Assembly (NCBI GenBank): GCA_018343915.1
Contig: JABRWF010000001.1
Coordinates: 2,852,001 to 2,916,000, forward strand
Length of the DNA: 64,000 nt
Source: Agroathelia rolfsii
Lineage: Eukaryota; Basidiomycota; Agaricomycetes; Amylocorticiales; Amylocorticiaceae
Direction: 5' to 3'
The notes under the pieces were generated by a model that saw only the letters and a list, made by a program, of their open reading frames with translations, ran no database searches and was not told where the DNA came from. A program made the position numbers and the translations under genes. Below are positions 12,078-24,766 of this stretch, in pieces (the stretch's first letter is position 1; each line of letters begins with the position of its first letter).

Positions 12078-13319
12078 ATGTCCGAGAGGCAGAAAAAACT
12101 AATCCTGTCCATTATCGAATTTCTTAATCAGTCCATCCAGGATGGCACCGTAAAGCAGGATGATAGGGAAGGCCTAGAAGTTGCTGGTGCGTCGATTTGT
12201 CATTCCGTCTGATACGCATCTGTACTAATTGTGTTTACACCATTAGTCCAGGCGATTGGTGAAGCATTTGGCGTAGACCCAGAAGATCAGGCTCAGGTCG
12301 ACCATCTTAGTATCAAACCTGCAACTCTTCCATCCATATTCGACGTATTTCTCCAGACCCGCGATAAGGCTCAAGTGCCTTCTTCAGTGTCCGCTACAGA
12401 GGCCTCATCAGTGAATTCACCTAATTCCACTGTTGATAAGGCTGGTGCAGAGAAACTGAAGGCGACCGGGAACGCTCACATGACTGCCAAACGATACGAT
12501 GATGCTATCGAGGCATATACCAAGGCCATTGATCTAGATCCAGAAAACGCAGTATTTTACTCCAATCGTGCGGCCGCCCATTCTAGCAAAGGAGACCATG
12601 AAAACGCAGTCAAAGATGCAGAAAAAGCCCTTGAAATTGATCCCTTGTTCACCAAGGCATACCATCGGCTTGGGTGCGTAGGAGGCATTTCCCTAGTATC
12701 AATGCCATTATTGACTTAATTTAACAGTCATGCTCATTACTCACTCGGAGACTTCTCGGCTGCTGCAGAAGCTTTCCAGGGTGGACTAGAATTGGACCCA
12801 TCAAACCAAAACCTCAAGTCTGGCTTACAAAATGCCAAGAGCCGTATCCCCACCGTTGAACGTTCTACGTCGCCTGCGACGACCTCGTCTCCTTCCGGCA
12901 CTCCCGATGTCGGTGGCATGGCCGACATGCTGCGAAACATGGGAATGGGTCGAGGCGGAGGTGCCGGCGGCGGCGGTGGCATGCCTGACCTTGCTGGCAT
13001 GATGAATAATCCCATGTTCATGAACATGGCACAGCAGATGATGGCAAACGGCGGCTTGGAACGTCTCATGTCGAATCCTGCTGTGGCAGATATGGTGAAT
13101 ATAAATTTTCATGAAGTTTCCTGCGCATCTGGATCAAAGTATTAATCTTGCTTACCAGATGAATCGTGCCCAGAGTGGGAACATGCCATCGATGAGCGAG
13201 CTCATGTCAAACCCTGCCCTGCGCGATCTGTAAGTAAACTTTTCCGGTATTGAAGATGCACATACTCATCAGCTCCTAGTGCTAACCAATTTGGAGCCGG
13301 GAGAGGAGGTGGTGCTTAA
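12078..13319 (+). CDS. SGT2: SGT2/SGTA-type TPR co-chaperone
   Basis: Sgt2 receives tail-anchored membrane proteins from the ribosome and hands them to the Get3/Get4-Get5 pathway for ER insertion. Five exons (12078-12186, 12247-12673, 12728-13094, 13159-13229, 13280-13319) give 337 residues. The parts are an N-terminal homodimerisation/Get5-binding region, three TPR motifs (about residues 105-215, with AEKLKATGNAHMTAKRYDDA at the start), and a methionine/glycine-rich client-binding tail (NNPMFMNMAQQMM, SMSELMSNPALRDL, GAGRGGGA). All splice junctions keep frame. It fits with SEC61 nearby functionally, but the neighbourhood is probably coincidental. Confidence 0.94.
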
Positions 13320-13472
13320 AGAGCTTTCATCGAGGTTTGGCAGAATGACTACTGCTTCAGTGATAGACTCCCCTCTAGTTATATATTAGTTATTGCATAT
13401 ATTTTTGGTTAAACAATTGTGAACAAGAAGTGACTATCTGGCTATGATACTCAAACTTTATAAATGTGGCAT

Positions 13473-13583
13473 GGCGAGATGGCCGAGCGGTCTAAGGCGC
13501 CAGACTAAGGTAGACCAACCTGCCTTGCAGGTGATTACACAATCTGGTCTTTCGGGGCGTGGGTTCGAATCCCACTCTCGTCA
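13473..13583 (+). tRNA. tRNA-Leu (AAG), intron-containing
   Basis: Type II tRNA with acceptor GGCGAGA/TCTCGTC, A box TGGCCGAGCGG, a variable arm, and B box GGTTCGAATCC. The anticodon stem CCAGA/TCTGG surrounds a loop with anticodon AAG (13507-13509, read as IAG after deamination) and a 31-base intron at 13511-13541. The intron contains a small hairpin (CCTGC CTT GCAGG), typical of the tRNA splicing endonuclease substrate. TTTTT-like T runs follow within 30 bases. Confidence 0.94.
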
Positions 13584-13864
13584 TTTTTGCATGTTTTGGC
13601 TGTACTGATCATTTTTTTCAGCCTGCCGGATCAAACATGTTAATGATGCCGCCAATGCCGAGCCGCTGCCGAGTTCCGGTGGGAGAAGTAGACGGTGGAT
13701 TGATGTCACTTGTAACGTCTGGCACTCTCGAGTAAGCGTCATTTGTGAACACTGCTGGCATAGTACTCTGGAGCAGTGGCGACCCTTCTCACAGGCCTGA
13801 AACTATAATATGATAAATCGCCCGCTAATCCCCTTCTTGTTTCTGTGATACAATTCCATCCACA

Positions 13865-16800
13865 ATGATATCTGCAAAGAAGAGGCACGCCCTCTCTCCT
13901 AGTCTCTACACACATCCCGAGCGATCACCATCCATAGATGAGGAATACGATGAAGACGAGTCGGACTGGCAATCCATGTCCCTTACGCATTCCTCGTCTC
14001 TGTCCAGCTCCTCCAGCAAGCGGTACGGTACCCGTCGTCTTCTTACACGCACGACCAGCAGTGGTAACGCTTCTGTGCCATCAAATTCGACCTCAATCAC
14101 AACTCCCCGTTATGCCGACGTCTACGCTAGCTTTCTTGACAGATACAGGAAACGCCCATCAACAGATGACAACAAAGAAGACCTCAGTAGCAGCCACCTC
14201 TTTCCAAGAGTCCTCGGCCATCTTATAGATGGTGGGGACAGTGATGACGAGGACCTGAACCGGGTATCTATCGCGGAAAGCATCTCGCCTCTGGCTGAAT
14301 CTGAGTTGCCGCAGCCTCATACGTCCGAAGAGAGGGAGCGTCTGGAGTGGCAGATTATGCTTGCTTCCGTTATCGAGGGCGACGTTTTGAAGTCGGAAAA
14401 GACACGTATTGCCGTCGCAATGGAGCAGTCTGCCGAAGAGAAGAAGAGAATCGGGCAAAGCATCTGGCTTGGCATTCGCGCACGCTTCAACGACGTTTCT
14501 CCTGAAGAAGAAATGAAGAGATTGGAGGAGCGTAGAGTGCGCATCGTTGACCCCGTCATTGACGAGATCTTGGAATTCCATGCCGAGCCCTCGAATGAAG
14601 GCGATGGCCACACACATGTGCTCAACCAGGTCTTGGCCCTAATTCATAAACTAGAAGCCGCCCGCGCACTCTATCCTAGCCTTCGAGCTTTCTACGACGA
14701 CAAACCCGCTGCACTCGATAAGGTGTTCCAGGCACGAGTAGATGCCCTCAGCACTTGGTCCACGGTCTATCAAACGCTCCGAGCGCACATCGCGTTCATA
14801 CAGAAATGGACAGGCAGTAAAACACTCGATGTTCTGCAGCCAAACACCAGCGGCGAGATCCCCATAGGCTCGACAACGGGGCGCAGTGCCAATGGATCGG
14901 CTGAAGTTGGCGACGGGAGCACCTTTGTAGAACGTTTGCTGAAAGAAGATTCTCTCCAAAGGACGTTTGAAAAGGGATTCTTGATCACTATCCACGCATT
15001 CATCGGTACCATTCGTGACGCCCAGGTCAATATGGCAAACATTTTCAAACAGATGAAGCTTCCCTCATTCGAAAACGACCTCGTTCCGCTCGTCTCGTTC
15101 CCTACGACCCTCGTTCAGGCCAGCTTACGTGTCCGTTTGGACTACGTGCAAAAGCTGAAGGACCCCGAACCATTGATAATTGATCAGACCATCGATGACC
15201 TCAAGCTTAGTATTGGCTTAGCATGCATGCTCAAGCGCCAGTACCAAGCATTTTTGTATCCCGATCCTGGCGGTAACTGGAATCTACCTCAAAGTATTCA
15301 TGAGGACTATGATCCTACCATCTTGGAGGGTCTCGCCATATTCTTCCGTCTCATTCACTGGAAATTGAAGAGCAGCAATAAGAGCATCTATTTCAAGGAG
15401 ACAGATGTCCTCGAGGCTCATTGGGCTACCTTTAACGATGTCAGCTTGACTACGACCGGCGGTTCGGCCCTTGTTGCAGAACAGCTCTGGTACGTATCTT
15501 CTCGCATTTGTATGAAGGCCTCATTTTTAAATGCTTGCACAGTGGCTTAGTCAATAAACTGATTGTTCGTATCACAAATAACTTCGCTGCTCAGTTACAG
15601 ACACCTTCAAACCTGGATTCATCCATCTCTTCCAAGCCTGGTATCATTAGCCAGCTGGATTCGCTGGAGATCGGAAACCCCCGAGCTATGGCGCCAGAGG
15701 CAATGATCGCATGCTATAGCAAAATCCTGGATAACGTTCGTTTGCGATACCGCAAGCTACAACGGTTTGCGAGGTAACGAGACTTCTTCGGACCCTTCTA
15801 TGTAGCTTCGTTTTTTTAATTTTCCTTTTTTTTTTTTTTTTGTCGCAGGGTGCTTGCTGGCAGATTTGGCAACTGTGCGGAGTACGATCTTGAGGGCGTT
15901 CCATTTGATATGTTTGTCACAGCTCTCGTGAATACCGACCATTTCCTGGTATATACCAAATCTTTTGAAGAAGAGGGCACGTATATCGTTGCATCTAGCT
16001 CCCTACAAAATCGACCAGAAATCATTCGTAGACTGCTTACCGAGGCTTTTCACGTCACCGAGGTCTTGACAGAGGATGGCTTCCGTATCGTGGATACTGG
16101 CATCGAGGTAGATGATAGCGAATTCGACGAATCCAGATACCTCCTCGTCCTCTCCCCTCGTTCTCAGTTCATCTGGGACGGCATGGTTCTCATGCTCGAG
16201 ATACCTAGAATTGATCTTGAGCTCAAAGATAACCGCGTCAGGCTCATAGCTGATGGCACACAACGCCGTTTAGCTATGGCGAAACAAGAGTTTACGGAAA
16301 TATCGATGGTCTACGACAATGATGGCAACGCGTTGAAACCGTATTTCGAGCCCTTGAAATGCATGGATGAGCAAAAGGCGCACCTACCCAAAGTCAATCG
16401 GGAGCTCCGCAAGATTACTAGGTCGACTAATCGTTTGGCAGAATCGATTTTGTGAGCCCCGCTATTTCGTCTTTCTGAGTGTTCTAACTGATCGATAAAT
16501 GTTTCCAGGGAGTCCGTTCACGTAGTAAGAGGCCGACTTCGTGGAGCCCCAGGAAGTCAGGACCTTCTGGAAAATTGGTACCTCTTTGCGTCTGAGCACG
16601 GTCAGCACGCCCAGAAACTGATGGACCGTGCGACGATGGCGAAATTCGATCGCTTGCTGATCAAGTTGGCCATCTCATGGGTGTCTTTCATATGCGACGA
16701 CTGCGACCCTGCAGAGCGGAGGACGTTCCGTTGGGCTGTCAACGCGCTCGAGTTTACCTTATCTCGGACTCGGCGGGACAATATCCTTCGTCTCCCGGAA

Positions 16801-18477
16801 GAAGAGTTCAATCAGATGCGAAGCAAGGTTGCGAGTTGCATGACGCTCCTCATCAGCCATTTCGATATCCTCGGCGCCAGATCGAACCTCGAGGCTAAGC
16901 GCGAAAAGGAGCGGTTAAAGGAAATGGTCCGCCTTCATTCCACCGAATCAGAGGCCGATTATAAGTCGCCTTCTTCCAGCCCAGATGATGCGATCAACTA
17001 CGGTCCATACGCGTACATCGACTCCGGCGTTCGCAAATTTTGGGACAAGATATCCGTCAGCTTGCACCATCTGGACGCTAGTCGTGCAGCATTAGGCTCT
17101 GAGCAACGCGTCGTCGGTCGAGTCCTCGATAATGAGAAACCCGAGGATCGCTCTCTTGTCTTCCTAGCCTCTTCGAGTTCAAACATATCGATACGCTGGC
17201 AACAAGGAAGGTTCATCGGCGCTGGTGCCTTTGGATCTGTCTACACTGCTGTTAACATGGACTCGGGCTCTCTCATGGCCGTGAAAGAAATCAAGTTCCA
17301 GGAGCTAACGGGCATCCATAATCTTTACACCCAGATCAAGGACGAACTCCGCGTCATGGAGATGCTGCATCATCCGAACGTAGTCGAATACTATGGTATC
17401 GAGGTGGGTCTATTACATGGCTCATTTGTACTTTCATCGTAATGACGTTTGTTTCTAGGTGCACCGAGATAAAGTGTACATCTTCGAAGAATACTGTCAG
17501 GGCGGCAGTCTAGCCTCGCTACTTGAGCACGGCCGAATTGAAGACGAACGCATCATCCAGGTGTATACCATGCAGATGCTGGAAGGCCTAGAATATCTGC
17601 ACTCCCGAGGCGTTGTTCATCGTGATATCAAACCTGATAGTAGGTGAACTAGGAAAAAGAAGTTGTTCATCTGTGCTGAACCTGTGATTTTCTAGACATC
17701 TTACTTGATCATTTGGGTGTCATCAAATTTGTCGACTTCGGTGCTGCCAAAGTTCTGGCCAAGAATCAGAAGACGATGCAAATGCGAACTCGCCGGATGA
17801 TGGGTGATCGTGATGGAGATAGTGCGACAGGCTTACAGGGGAACAGCCTCACTGGTACACCCATGTATATGTCACCTGAAGTCATCAAAAACGACAAGCG
17901 TGGCCATAGTGGTGCTATGGACATCTGGTCGATGGGCTGCGTCGTCCTGGAGTGTGCCACAGGGAGAAAGCCTTGGAGTAATCTAGATAATGAATGGTAT
18001 TTTTATTTCCACGCATTGCATTGTACTTATGTTGTTGCTAATTTTCGATATCAAGGGCCATCATGTTCCATATTGGTATAGCCAAGAAGGGGCCGTAAGC
18101 ATCTCTATTGAATACCCTTCCTAATTCTTTCACTGATAATATATTCGTGAACTAGACCATTGCCGGAACCTGACCAACTAAGCGAGTTGGGTATTGCCTT
18201 CATAGAGAAGTGTCTGACGATCGACTCTATGCTCCGACCGACGGCACAAGAACTGCAGGAAGACCCATGGATGCTTGATTTCCGTGAGACGTTACGCAAC
18301 TATGAGGCAGCGGAGCTGGCAGTCGATCCACCGGCCCAGATCCCTCCCGAAGAAGACTTTGAGAACGCCAAAGTTGCCCGTCAGGCCGCGATCTTACAAG
18401 AGAAGGAAGTCGAGCGTATACAATCCGAGTCTCCCTCCGGATCTCCTGCTGCAGAATCAACGCCTTCGACGCCATGA
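13865..18477 (+). CDS. SSK2: SSK2/SSK22-type MAP kinase kinase kinase of the HOG pathway
   Basis: MAPKKKs of this family activate Pbs2-type MAPKKs in osmotic and oxidative stress signalling. Eight exons (13865-15489, 15543-15773, 15849-16451, 16509-17403, 17459-17639, 17696-17996, 18056-18094, 18156-18477) give 1,398 residues. The long N-terminal half starts with an acidic and serine-rich segment and holds the conserved regulatory region of the family. The kinase domain lies near residues 1015-1330: glycine loop GAGAFGSVY, lysine in MAVKEIKF, HRDIKPDNILLD, then the magnesium-binding DFG, activation segment GTPMYMSPEV, and the substrate lobe. A charged tail follows. Exon 7 is only 39 bases. 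The Ssk1-binding part should lie upstream of the kinase but I cannot delimit it. Confidence 0.93.
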
Positions 18478-18906
18478 GCGTGCATCCATCACAATCTATG
18501 TCATTCCTAACATACCTAACTACCTTTTCGTATTCTCAATTATTTATTGTTGCCATAATATACCCATTTCAATATTACTGACAGCTTCCGAGTTGATAGG
18601 ACAGTGTCGCTGAAACATTCGCCTTTTTTTCTTGTCTTTTTAAATCATGTTTTACAGAAATTGTTTGTAGCTATGACTCCATGGAAACAATTTATATACG
18701 TTATCTACAAATTCGCGAGCGCAAGAGCGAGTGTAGACAGACAGAAATCCATTTATTTATAGTGGTAATGTCAGGCCTAAAAGGCCTATGCTACCACTGC
18801 TACGTGTGTTTGGTTGTACATAGGTAGACATGGTTGTAAGGTGGGTTAATAAGGTGGACTTGTGACGATACCGAGGAGCGAGTGTAGAGAAGTCCCAGCT
18901 TTCTAT
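18478..18906. other. Convergent 3' spacer
   Basis: AT-rich region between the ends of the MAPKKK gene and the minus-strand membrane protein gene. No supported gene. It should hold both 3' UTRs. Confidence 0.5.
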
Positions 18907-20434
18907 CTACTCAATAACCCAGCGTTTGTAGCGGCCAATGGAATCTGAACTGTTGCTACTCGACGTACTACCTTTGGAGCTCTGACGGGTCAATGCGGCA
19001 CCTGTGACTGCGGTTGTATTTGAGAGATCCGGTTGTGTTTCAAACGGAGCTACATCCGGATTGAAGAAACGGGGGCCCATTTGTCGTGGTGCAAAGCTCA
19101 TCTGGGCCGGAGGTGGGACGGACAAGCCTGACCCAAATGTGGCGGAGAAGGTTGGCACAGGTCTGTTGGTGGACGGGAAGTCAACCTTCTCTGGGTCGTC
19201 GTATGGCATGGCCGAGACGAAATTGTCGGGGATGGGTTCTTGGGCATCCACTTCATCGGAAGAACATCAGCAAGGAGGAAATTGAAATACATGGAAGTGA
19301 GGTTAGCTTACAGAAACGGCTCAAGTTGAGACCAAAGTTGAGACGGCAGATAAGACCCAGTATAAAGGCTAATAGGGTAAGCCCCACTGAAGCAACGGAA
19401 ATGATGCTGAAGAATCGCCACTGCATGAACGTCCATCGGAATGTGGGTGCCACGAACATCAACGCCCATCCGCCCATGTACAGGACACACAGTGCCAAGA
19501 AGACAAACATAAGCATTTTGACTTCTCTCCTGGAACCAAACCAACCCTACATTGTAAGATGTTAGTATTGACAAAGGCAAATGCATGGCTACATTGGAAC
19601 GAACCGTCATCAACCAAGGGATCATCATCTGCAAAAATGCATGTATAAGAAACCTTGTATGAAATAGTGAATATGATTCACTTACAACAATAGTTGTGAT
19701 GAATACAGCTTTGTAAAGACCCATGAGTGATGCATAACGAGCAATGGATCCATTCCATAGCTGATCCAACCACATTCCAATAGTTGCAAGCATGAAATAG
19801 AGCGACAGCTGAATAACAATTGACAAGGTTAAGACAAGTTTGTAGTATCGGTTGATTGGTAGCGATGCGCCGACACGTTTGAAGGTTTGCCATCCGAACA
19901 GCTGTGACAAATTATTCAGTATGACTAGCGAAGATATCAATGAGATCCAAGGGAGACACACCTTGATCAGCCTCCAGGAAAAGAACATAGAAACAAGCAA
20001 TGCAACAACATTGAGTACAAGGAGAGGCACCTCTGCCCGTGCACGATCTGTCCAATAAGTAGGAAGCAGATTATTTGGTTTACAAGCCCCATTTGTGATC
20101 ATATAGGAGAATTGTTTATGAAAATCTGCTGTGTCCACGAGTTGAAAACCAGCCCAGCCAGTTGCCAGCATGTGGGTCAATAGCGTTGCAAGCCTAGAAA
20201 TATTGTGTTATTTCACATCAGTTAAGATTTGCACATGCAGCACATACGTATGAGGAATCGATTCATTGAGGATCTGAGCCATGTTTTAGCACAAGAAGCT
20301 ACTCATGTATCTGATCGCGAATCACTTACTGCAACAAATGACATGCCAAGCACCCAGATCTGGAACGCGATGAAGGCCAAGTCTTCACGTTTGGTATTTG
20401 ACAACCTGCAATTTTGCAATCAATAAACCTTCAA

Positions 20435-20485
<51 letters not shown>

Positions 20486-21386
20486 AAAAAAAAAAGGGGG
20501 GGGGGGAGTTGTGCATACTGTTCAGCAGGCCAATTGAGTGCTGTCACACATGTCTCCGTAAGGTTGAGGATATTGCTGTCTATTTCTTTCTGGATGTCGA
20601 CATCACTCCTAGGCTCTCGGAAGAAATTTGTAGCGGAGCGTTTTCCAAGCTAAATCAGAGGCACAAAATCAGCCTCCGGAATGGTTAGTTAGGTATAGGA
20701 TGACTTGCAAACACAGAGTTCGATGGGAAATCATCATCTTTACCAAGGTCGTCATCATCAATATCAGGACTAGGTGTCCCTGAGGTAACAAAAACAGTCA
20801 CGGTGGTGGCGGGGGCGTGTGTCATTGCCGCGGCCATTTGTGCACTCTGAGGCAGTCTTGACACGGCAGGAGTGACCTGAGATGATGAAGACGAAACCTT
20901 GGAGGCAGAGAGACCCGCAGATCCGGAAGTCGATTGTATGAGATTGGCAGAGGTAGCCGAAGCAGAAGGCGATGGCGAGGAATAGGACGACACTTGTTGA
21001 GATGTGGTCACTGAAGATGAACCTGAGTCAACAGCAGCAGCATCGTCTGCTCCAAGGTTATTTGATGGACCCCATACGATGGAGCAAGATGAAGCGTCAA
21101 CATGAGCAGGTACCGTAGTACATTGCCGAAGGTCTGGTCCATCGGCGACAAAAAATCCGGGAACCTTGGCGTTTCTTTGACGGATATAACTGTCGAGCAA
21201 AATCTCTGATTCATTGTTGACAATAAATGCCTGGCTTTGGAACACCACCTGGAGTATACAGTGAACCAGTGAAAAGATAACATAGAAAATCGATATCTTT
21301 GAGGCGGTGATACGATCCCACTAAGATTAGACACAATCAATATAACTGCTCAGGTTTACGGTGGCTGATGGCCAAGACATGCCCAT
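18907..21386 (-). CDS. Multi-spanning membrane protein of unknown function, intact copy
   Basis: I do not recognise a named family, although the layout resembles uncharacterised basidiomycete membrane proteins. The likely start is ATG 21386 (MGMSWPSAT), joined to an exon beginning WDRITASKISIFYVIFSLVH, the first membrane span. Then come a non-membrane segment ending in LRQC, a long serine/threonine/alanine-rich stretch with an acidic patch (DIDDDDLGKDDD), and about seven further hydrophobic spans (for example VPLLVLNVVALLVSMFFSWR, YYKLVLTLSIVIQLSLYFML, MLMFVFLALCVLYMGGWALM). The tail is hydrophilic and proline/serine-rich and ends YKRWVIE. Around eight to ten introns are needed. One of them (20406-20518) is swollen by a CAA microsatellite. 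A decayed paralogue lies directly upstream (22215-24144). Exact exon borders in the middle are less certain than the overall model. Confidence 0.75.
20438..20506 (+). repeat. (CAA)n microsatellite followed by A12 and G11 runs
   Basis: About 16 CAA units, then 12 A and 11 G. On the plus strand the repeat can be read as poly-Gln or poly-Thr, but it sits inside a minus-strand intron of the membrane protein gene (donor GTATGC at 20518, acceptor ending at 20406). Without it that intron would be about 44 bases instead of 113. Confidence 0.9.
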
Positions 21387-22214
21387 GTTATGGTACACAT
21401 GCTCGGCCATATATTTGCAACGGGGATATTCGAAAGAACGCTTACGATTAGCCTCAACATGGAAGGGAGGGGAAAATAAGTCCAGATTTGCTTGACACGC
21501 ATAATGAACCAAGTTGTGTTTATGCAACTAAAGCAGCTGGCGACTGAGTAAACAGAGAGCCTAGACGCGATCACCATTACACATACTTTGACGAGAGGAG
21601 AAAACGAAAGTACAGAAAGATGAAGGAATGAAAACGCCGCTGGGGCAAGTCGAAGAAGAACAGATGGCAAACGGAGAGCAGCGAGAGAAAGTAGAAAAAA
21701 GCAAGGACCCGCCTGAAGGGAATGGAAAGAGAGAGCAAAGCTCAGAACTGGTGGGACACCAACGACGCTCGCGGTTGACCAAAAGTAAGCAGGACAAGAG
21801 GGTTGGGGTACACTGCTTGGCTTGATTCAGGTCGCCAAGCCAGCGACCGTTTGTTGTTGCTTACATCATGGCGAGCAGTGATCATAGTGATCATCATGAT
21901 CGCCAACCATACACCACAACTGGGGGACCTCATTATATATAAGGGCAAGACAACACAAATAGTAGCCTGTGATATTGTGTGTAGTGTATATTATGAGGTA
22001 AATTACAAAGACTTTGTTTACTACAATATACTCACTATCCATGTCTCAAATGAGGTTTTCAAGTCCCAGCATCTTGGAGCCGGCTATATCAAGGGTATCA
22101 CGTTAAATATAGGAATCGCTTAAATCATTGATGGGGCACGTCTTTTGGTTGAGCTCCGAGCTCTCTAATCCGCGGGTACATAGCCCGCACTAGCTATGCA
22201 AAGGAATAATCATC
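21387..22214. other. Promoter-side spacer between the tandem membrane protein copies
   Basis: No supported gene. It includes the upstream region of the intact copy and the 3' flank of the pseudogene. A purine-rich stretch at 21590-21740 opens several frames, but these have no recognisable motifs or splice structure. Confidence 0.45.
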
Positions 22215-24144
22215 ATCAATTATCGATAATCATTCAATAGCCCAACGCTTGCCAGGGGTAGAGCGCTCATCCCGTAAATGACTGAGCGACGAGCTATTCC
22301 GGGATGGCTGACGGCTAAGAATAGGTAAGTTTCTTCCAAAGGGATCATCATCCGCCTCCAACGGATAATTACTAGATAAGTTGTCGTTTGAAGGGGCTAC
22401 GACACTGCTCAGGTCTGTACCAGACCTGTGCACACCGCTCGCTTTCAGGAAGTTGCCTGGGTGAGACCATTGGCGACCACTGTAATAATAATGCGCATCA
22501 ATACATGTGGACATAGAGAGAAATCGTGCTATACTTGTAGATTTTCACCGAAATGAAACTGGCAAGTGAAACCTCTTCCAAAGGCCATCAATATAAGCAG
22601 CGCTGATGCTGTGGATATAGCATTGAAGAACGGCCATTCTACGAATACCCAGAGGAAGGCTTTAGAGGAGAACATCGATCCACATCCTGCCATATAAATC
22701 GTGGACAAGACTAAAAAGATCATCATGGGGAGATGCAACTCCCGGTGCGATGAAACCCAACCCTAATAACAAGTAGCTATGAATTGAGACGGATCTGTGT
22801 GTGTTATCCAAGGTACAAGCATTTATTATATTTCATGGCTCAATTCTCTGAGAGACTTCAAGGCAATGTCTGACGTACGATAGCAGTTACTATAAGGATG
22901 ACTCGATTTAGGGTCATGAAGTTGGCTAATTTACCAATAGCATCGTTCCGAAGCTGGTCAATCCAAAGCAAAATAGTTACGATGATAAAAAAACAAGGAG
23001 AGCTGAATGATGATGTCAAGACTTAGGACAAGCTTATGAAATCTATTAATTGCGAGGTCTGCTCCAACACATTTAAAGGTTTACCATCCAAAAATCTAGA
23101 AATAAGGTTCATAAGGATCTATTCATCGTAAAGAAAACTGACATTGCTCAATTCCCACGCAAGCAAAACCGATATGCAAAATGAACCACCATCGATAGCT
23201 AGGATTGCAATGTCTAAACTTCGACGCTTTCCCCAGAAGTTCCGGAGTTTTGCAAGCCCCTTCGGTTATCGTTTCAGAGAACTATGACTCAAAACGAAGA
23301 GTGTTGAAGACTGTACAAGCGGATCAGGCAGTAGCTAAGACATGGGTGATCACGGCACCAAGCTGCAGAGCATGATTCATGCTTTAGACATCCGCCTATG
23401 CATATCTATCAACATAATCTTACACATCAGGAGTAGATTCACGAAACAGCTAATGGATCCAGTCAATGGATCATATTCTCACTAATGACAATATATTACT
23501 TACAGCAGAGATGGACATTCCACATACCCATACCTAAATAGCGATCAGCACCAGGTCTTCATGCTTTTTACTGATCAGCCTGGGTATCCGTTGCATTAAC
23601 ATACGAAGCAAACTATTTGACCCTTTTGGGTGTTTTCAGGGCAGAGTTTTGAAGGATATTATCAGCGATAGACTTCGGGACCTTCTCCATTAGATGTATT
23701 ATCTATCTCAAATACAACCTCTTGCTGAGAAGTAATAGTACGAGTGGGCAGAGAACTGATATGTTTGGGGATGGTCAAAATCAAATCTGCGACAGCCGAG
23801 ATTCCTGCGGCAAGTTCATCCGAGGGAGCCGAGTAGTATGAGTGGTGGGATTCCCAGATGATAGCACAACCGCTCGTATTGACCGTACGAGGAATCTTTT
23901 CGCACTAACGGAGATCAGAATCGGGGCCCAGCACGGGAAAGCCTAGGAGGGTGACGTTTTCTTAGTCTACAGTACCACGAATAGTATTAAGAGCCGCTGA
24001 ATCGTTCAGAATTATCCCGGTTTGCAGCAGTATTTGTACGATGCAGTAAAACATAGAGAAGGCCAGGAAGAGAATAGTGGTTTGAAATATGCGGGAACGA
24101 GTGGGCTGAGAACTATTCAAAAAATATTCATCTTCTGTACTCAT
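22215..24144 (-). pseudogene. Decayed tandem paralogue of the adjacent membrane protein gene
   Basis: The same domain order as the intact copy can be followed on the minus strand. The N-terminal span is SRIFQTTILFLAFSMFYCIV. The middle segment INRFHKLVLSLDIIIQLSLF matches INRYYKLVLTLSIVIQLSLY. Next comes LPMMIFLVLSTIYMAGCGSM, and the tail ends GKRWAIE against YKRWVIE. It is broken at several places: TAA at 23962-23964, TAG at 23905-23907 where the intact copy has Gln (LRQC), TAA at 23081-23083 where the intact copy has Gln (GWQTFK), and a frameshift at an A7 run around 22987-22993. No intron model that I tried removes all of these. A fragmentary transcript cannot be excluded. Confidence 0.85.
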
Positions 24145-24766
24145 TGAGTATATGAATTTCTATATGCTCACCAGAAGTTGCTAAATGCATTCATGGAAAT
24201 TATGCATCGCAAAATACTCTAACGGTGACTCGAAGGAATGAGATGGTATGTCAGATAACGCGTGTACGCTAGGTTCACCGCCAGGTCAAATCATGGGGAA
24301 GTCACTTCCCGCAGGATTTCCAGCAACTGTTCGAGGGGGAAAGGAGTGATTCAGAAAAATGTGTAAGAGGCACTGCACTTATGCTGCCACTAGCAACGAA
24401 ATAGATTCGGACGGCCAGACAAAATTGCTCGTGGCGAGATGGGTCATTGCACAATTCCGGGCGCTCATCTGTCTAGCAACGAAAATGTAGGGGTGTTAAT
24501 CACAAAGGAATGTATATTAAGTAATATTGAGTGATGGCAGCATGCCAGTGGCGGATGAGAACAGTTGCATGTCAACGGTGACACCCAGGCAGAGTTGTTC
24601 CCATCATTGGAACATCATAGCATGTTCTCTCGTCTCCTGATTCATTGACTCGGAAGCTGTCAACTGGATACAATAATTACAGAGCAAAATACGAATTGCT
24701 ACTACTTTGATTGTTCATAATTAGCATACGCCTGCAAGAAATATGGATTCATTTTCCTGTATTCCC
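24145..24766. other. Spacer upstream of the pseudogene and downstream of TFC3
   Basis: I see no gene or repeat here. It would hold the dead promoter of the pseudogene and the 3' UTR of TFC3. Confidence 0.45.

Noticed and set aside
13667..13678. A 12-base sequence (TGCCGAGTTCCG) shared with 43095-43106, both upstream of genes
   Set aside because: Dozens of identical 12-base pairs are expected by chance in 64 kb, and the distances to the start codons differ.
20398..20688. Plus-strand frames with poly-Thr or poly-Gln runs
   Set aside because: They are translations of the CAA microsatellite inside a minus-strand intron. No splice or family support.
21628..21825. A charged, Lys/Glu-rich plus-strand frame
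   Set aside because: It arises from a purine-rich spacer. The composition explains it without a gene.
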